From positions 124,001-188,000 of the forward strand of contig JAURWC010000009.1 in assembly GCA_030655135.1 (NCBI GenBank): 64,000 nucleotides of DNA, read 5' to 3'. Of this stretch, positions 61,871 to 64,000 are shown piece after piece. This stretch comes from Hyphomicrobiaceae bacterium (GTDB taxonomy: Bacteria; Pseudomonadota; Alphaproteobacteria; Rhizobiales; Hyphomicrobiaceae). A program made the translations under genes and the position numbers. How positions within the stretch are numbered: position 1 is the stretch's first letter; each line of letters begins with the position of its first letter. The notes below the pieces were generated by a model. The model ran no database searches. It had not been told where the DNA came from and saw only the letters and a program-made list of their open reading frames with translations.

Positions 61871-64000
61871 ATGGGCTGGGACGTCAAATCGACGATCGAC
61901 ACGGTCGCACAATCGTGGCCGCAGATACCGGGGCTCGAGAGCATCACTCCAGATGTCGCCTGGAAGCTTTTGTTGACGCTCGCTGCGGTTCTGCTGGTGT
62001 GGTGGATCGTTCACCCTTTTCTCGTTCGCGTCTGGCGCGCCGCTGAGAACATTCTGTTCTCCAACTGGCGGTTGGCCCTTCTCGGCACCACCGGCCTCGT
62101 TCTCTCCGCTGCAGCGTTCTGGACGACTTGGGACGGCATGCACAATTTCACGGGCGAGCCTGTGCTCTCGGCCATGATCACCTTCGGCATCCAAGGCATC
62201 CTGCTGATCGTTTCCTGGCTCATCGGCGAAAGCTTTGCCACAGGCATGAACGCCTCCGGCACCGGTACTGCAAGCCGCAGCGCAGGCTTGGCTGTCGCGG
62301 TTGCCGTGTTCTTCGGCAGCGTCTTGCTTATCCTGGCTGTCGGCGTCTACGGCACCACGACTGGCATCGACACCAATACGTGGATCTACGGCCTCGCTGC
62401 CGCCGGCGCCCTGCTACTCCTCACATCCGCCTTCATCAAGTTCCGCGGCGGCGACGTCGTCACGCCGTACACGCAGGCCGTGCGCGTCATCGCCAAGAAT
62501 TCCATGCTGTGGGTGATGCTGCTGGCGTGCATGTCGATGTCGGTGTTCTTTTCGTTCGACAGCCGCTTCAACGCCGTGTTCCCGAAGGAAGAGCGCGAGC
62601 GCGTCTCTGAGCTGCGCGCTACCAGCCAGGTCACAGCCCTTCTGGCCGACATCAACTCCTCGATCCTGCAACAGCAGGTCGATCAGTCGGAGAAGCTTTT
62701 CACATCCACCGGCTGGGCCTCCTACGAAGACCAGCTCAACAAGCTGACGCTCGCCGCCCAGGGCGTGCAGGGCGAGATCGAAAACTACTTCAACCAGCAG
62801 ATCGAACAGCGCAATCGTGCCAATAAGGAACAGCAGGAGCGCATCGCATCGGCACAAGCCGGTCAGGCGGGGCTAACCGGCAAGAAGCAGACGCTAGCCG
62901 ACGAACTTTCGCGTCTGCGCGCCGACCAGCCGACGCTCTCTGCCGAATACAACGCCAAGAAAAGCGATCTCGACAGCCGCATGAAAGAGATCGACGCCAA
63001 GCGCGTCGAGGCGATGGCCGAAGATCGCGGAGTCGAGGGCAGCCTCAAGTCCGGACGCGGACCCGAGTACCGCGCCCGCATGGCCGAGCTGAACAAGCTG
63101 CAGGACTACCAGAAGATCGGCGAACAACGCGTCAAGGACGCCAAGAAGCGCTTCGACGACGTGAACGCACGCATCTCTGCAATCGAACGCGAACTGTCCG
63201 GCGTCGATGGCGAGCTGGCGAAGCAAAAAGGCGAAGTGCAGTCTGCCGAAGAGCGCATCGCACTGAACACGGCGGCCGGTTCGCAGGGTGACAGCGCTGG
63301 CCGCGTCGACCCCGCCCGCATCCTGCCCGATTTCGAAAAGGCCCGCTCTGAATTCCGCCAGATGCCGGATAGCGCAAAGCTCGCAGCCGTCCAGCTCCAG
63401 TGCAACAACCTCTACAGCGCCATGGCCAACACGCCGGCCACCGCCGAACGCGTGAAGGGCATCGATTGTGATCCGAAGCAGGCAAGCGACGCCGCAGCCA
63501 CCGTCTTTGCGCTGAACGACGGCAACAAGACCTTCACGCAGAATTGCGCCGGCGGCGACAAGCTGACCCAGCACAAGACCACTGATGGCCTATTCGCCTT
63601 CGCCAAGACCTGCCTTGCCGATGCGAGCCTGCCCAGTGCCGCAACCGAAGAGCTGCGCACCAAGATCAGCTTCGTCGAACTGACGCGCGACGACAAAGCC
63701 CACCGCTTCGTCGTCACGTGGAACGCCTTCAACGATGGCAACCGCCTCGCCTACCTGGCGCTGGCGCTCGCCATTGCCCTCGACAGCTTGATCTTCATGT
63801 CCGGCCTGTTCGGCGCCAACGCCGTACGCTCGCCGCTGTCAGACGTCCCCAGTTCCAAGGCGCGCACCGCCGAACAGCTGGAAGGCATCATCGAAAATGC
63901 CCTGCTGCCGGAAACCTTCGACAACGCACGTCTGACGCTGCAGGCCATGCGCCCCATCACCAACGTCGACGGCTTCATGGCCGAAGTGCGCATATCGCGC
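61871..64000 (+). CDS. Large coiled-coil multi-pass membrane protein, cut by the window edge
   Basis: GGAG eight bases before ATG 61871 supports the start, and the frame stays open for 710 codons to the edge. The N-terminal 230 residues hold about six membrane helices (for example WKLLLTLAAVLLVWWIVHPF and SMLWVMLLACMSMSVFFSF). Residues 240-480 are charged and helical with heptad-like patterns (ENYFNQQIEQRNRANKEQQ), a probable coiled coil. A Cys-containing region follows, then one more helix (LAYLALALAIALDSLIFMSGL, about 620-640) and the start of another domain. The layout is reminiscent of DUF4407-type proteins, but I do not recognise the family. Function unknown. Confidence 0.85.
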   Translation, partial: MGWDVKSTIDTVAQSWPQIPGLESITPDVAWKLLLTLAAVLLVWWIVHPFLVRVWRAAENILFSNWRLALLGTTGLVLSAAAFWTTWDGMHNFTGEPVLSAMITFGIQGILLIVSWLIGESFATGMNASGTGTASRSAGLAVAVAVFFGSVLLILAVGVYGTTTGIDTNTWIYGLAAAGALLLLTSAFIKFRGGDVVTPYTQAVRVIAKNSMLWVMLLACMSMSVFFSFDSRFNAVFPKEERERVSELRATSQVTALLADINSSILQQQVDQSEKLFTSTGWASYEDQLNKLTLAAQGVQGEIENYFNQQIEQRNRANKEQQERIASAQAGQAGLTGKKQTLADELSRLRADQPTLSAEYNAKKSDLDSRMKEIDAKRVEAMAEDRGVEGSLKSGRGPEYRARMAELNKLQDYQKIGEQRVKDAKKRFDDVNARISAIERELSGVDGELAKQKGEVQSAEERIALNTAAGSQGDSAGRVDPARILPDFEKARSEFRQMPDSAKLAAVQLQCNNLYSAMANTPATAERVKGIDCDPKQASDAAATVFALNDGNKTFTQNCAGGDKLTQHKTTDGLFAFAKTCLADASLPSAATEELRTKISFVELTRDDKAHRFVVTWNAFNDGNRLAYLALALAIALDSLIFMSGLFGANAVRSPLSDVPSSKARTAEQLEGIIENALLPETFDNARLTLQAMRPITNVDGFMAEVRISR

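Overview
The window looks like a chromosomal segment of a GC-rich alphaproteobacterium of the order Hyphomicrobiales, most likely a Hyphomicrobium-like methylotroph. The evidence is a class I lysyl-tRNA synthetase, a tRNA-His with the alphaproteobacterial identity (no encoded G-1, G1:U72, A73), a complete NepR-EcfG-PhyR general stress response locus, several HWE/HisKA_2 kinases, a phasin, an OpgC-type protein and a four-cysteine c-type cytochrome of the methanol-metabolism-related family. I see no insertion sequence, integrase, phage gene or CRISPR array, so this is mostly ordinary core and accessory chromosome.

Layout. 1-7.8 kb: the end of a molybdo-hydroxylase-associated gene and a MocA-like nucleotidyltransferase, a two-component pair, a row of very small stress/envelope genes behind a sigma-EcfG promoter, tRNA-His, a phasin and a short histidine kinase. 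8-13.4 kb: ferric iron ABC transporter (binding protein, an embedded Cys-rich protein, fused permease; no ATPase) and an AsmA-like protein. 13.4-21 kb: M15 peptidase, pyrD, a stand-alone DUF262-DUF1524 (GmrSD-like) protein, lysS, the cytochrome, a cupin and a DUF1428 protein. 21.3-30 kb: cstA-ybdD, TerB-like protein, hydrolase, mepA, a PAS-GGDEF-EAL protein, DUF1883 and msrA. 30-38 kb: membrane and secreted proteins, tRNA-Ser, a frameshifted Hsp70-like gene, a pentapeptide protein, a MgtC-like pair and opgC with an SGNH hydrolase.

38-47.4 kb is a signalling island. A FIST sensor and a hybrid kinase (ATGA overlap) converge on a LuxR-type regulator, which is followed on the same strand by an HWE kinase, phyR, ecfG, nepR and a DUF1328 gene. 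A divergent csbD gene and a CHASE-HWE kinase close the island. Exact GGAAC-N17-CGTT promoters drive DUF1328 and csbD divergently, and the same motif recurs upstream of two other small-gene units at 5.6 and 34.4 kb, so part of the local regulon can be read directly from the sequence.

47.7-64 kb: rplU-rpmA, a divergent RtcB-like ligase with a GNAT gene, obgE, an Mrp protein with a C-terminal DUF971 domain (HCF101-like order), MtgA with a very long N-terminal extension divergent from ispA, an outer-membrane barrel protein, ispG, a zur-znuC-znuB operon whose ATPase has a His-rich N-terminus, and a large coiled-coil membrane protein that runs off the window.

Functional assignments rest on motif recognition without database searches. 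Starts were chosen by ribosome-binding sites where visible. The strongest leads for something less described are the FIST/kinase/regulator triad joined to the stress locus, the Cys-rich protein inside the iron operon, the solitary GmrSD-like protein and the truncated coiled-coil membrane protein at the right edge.
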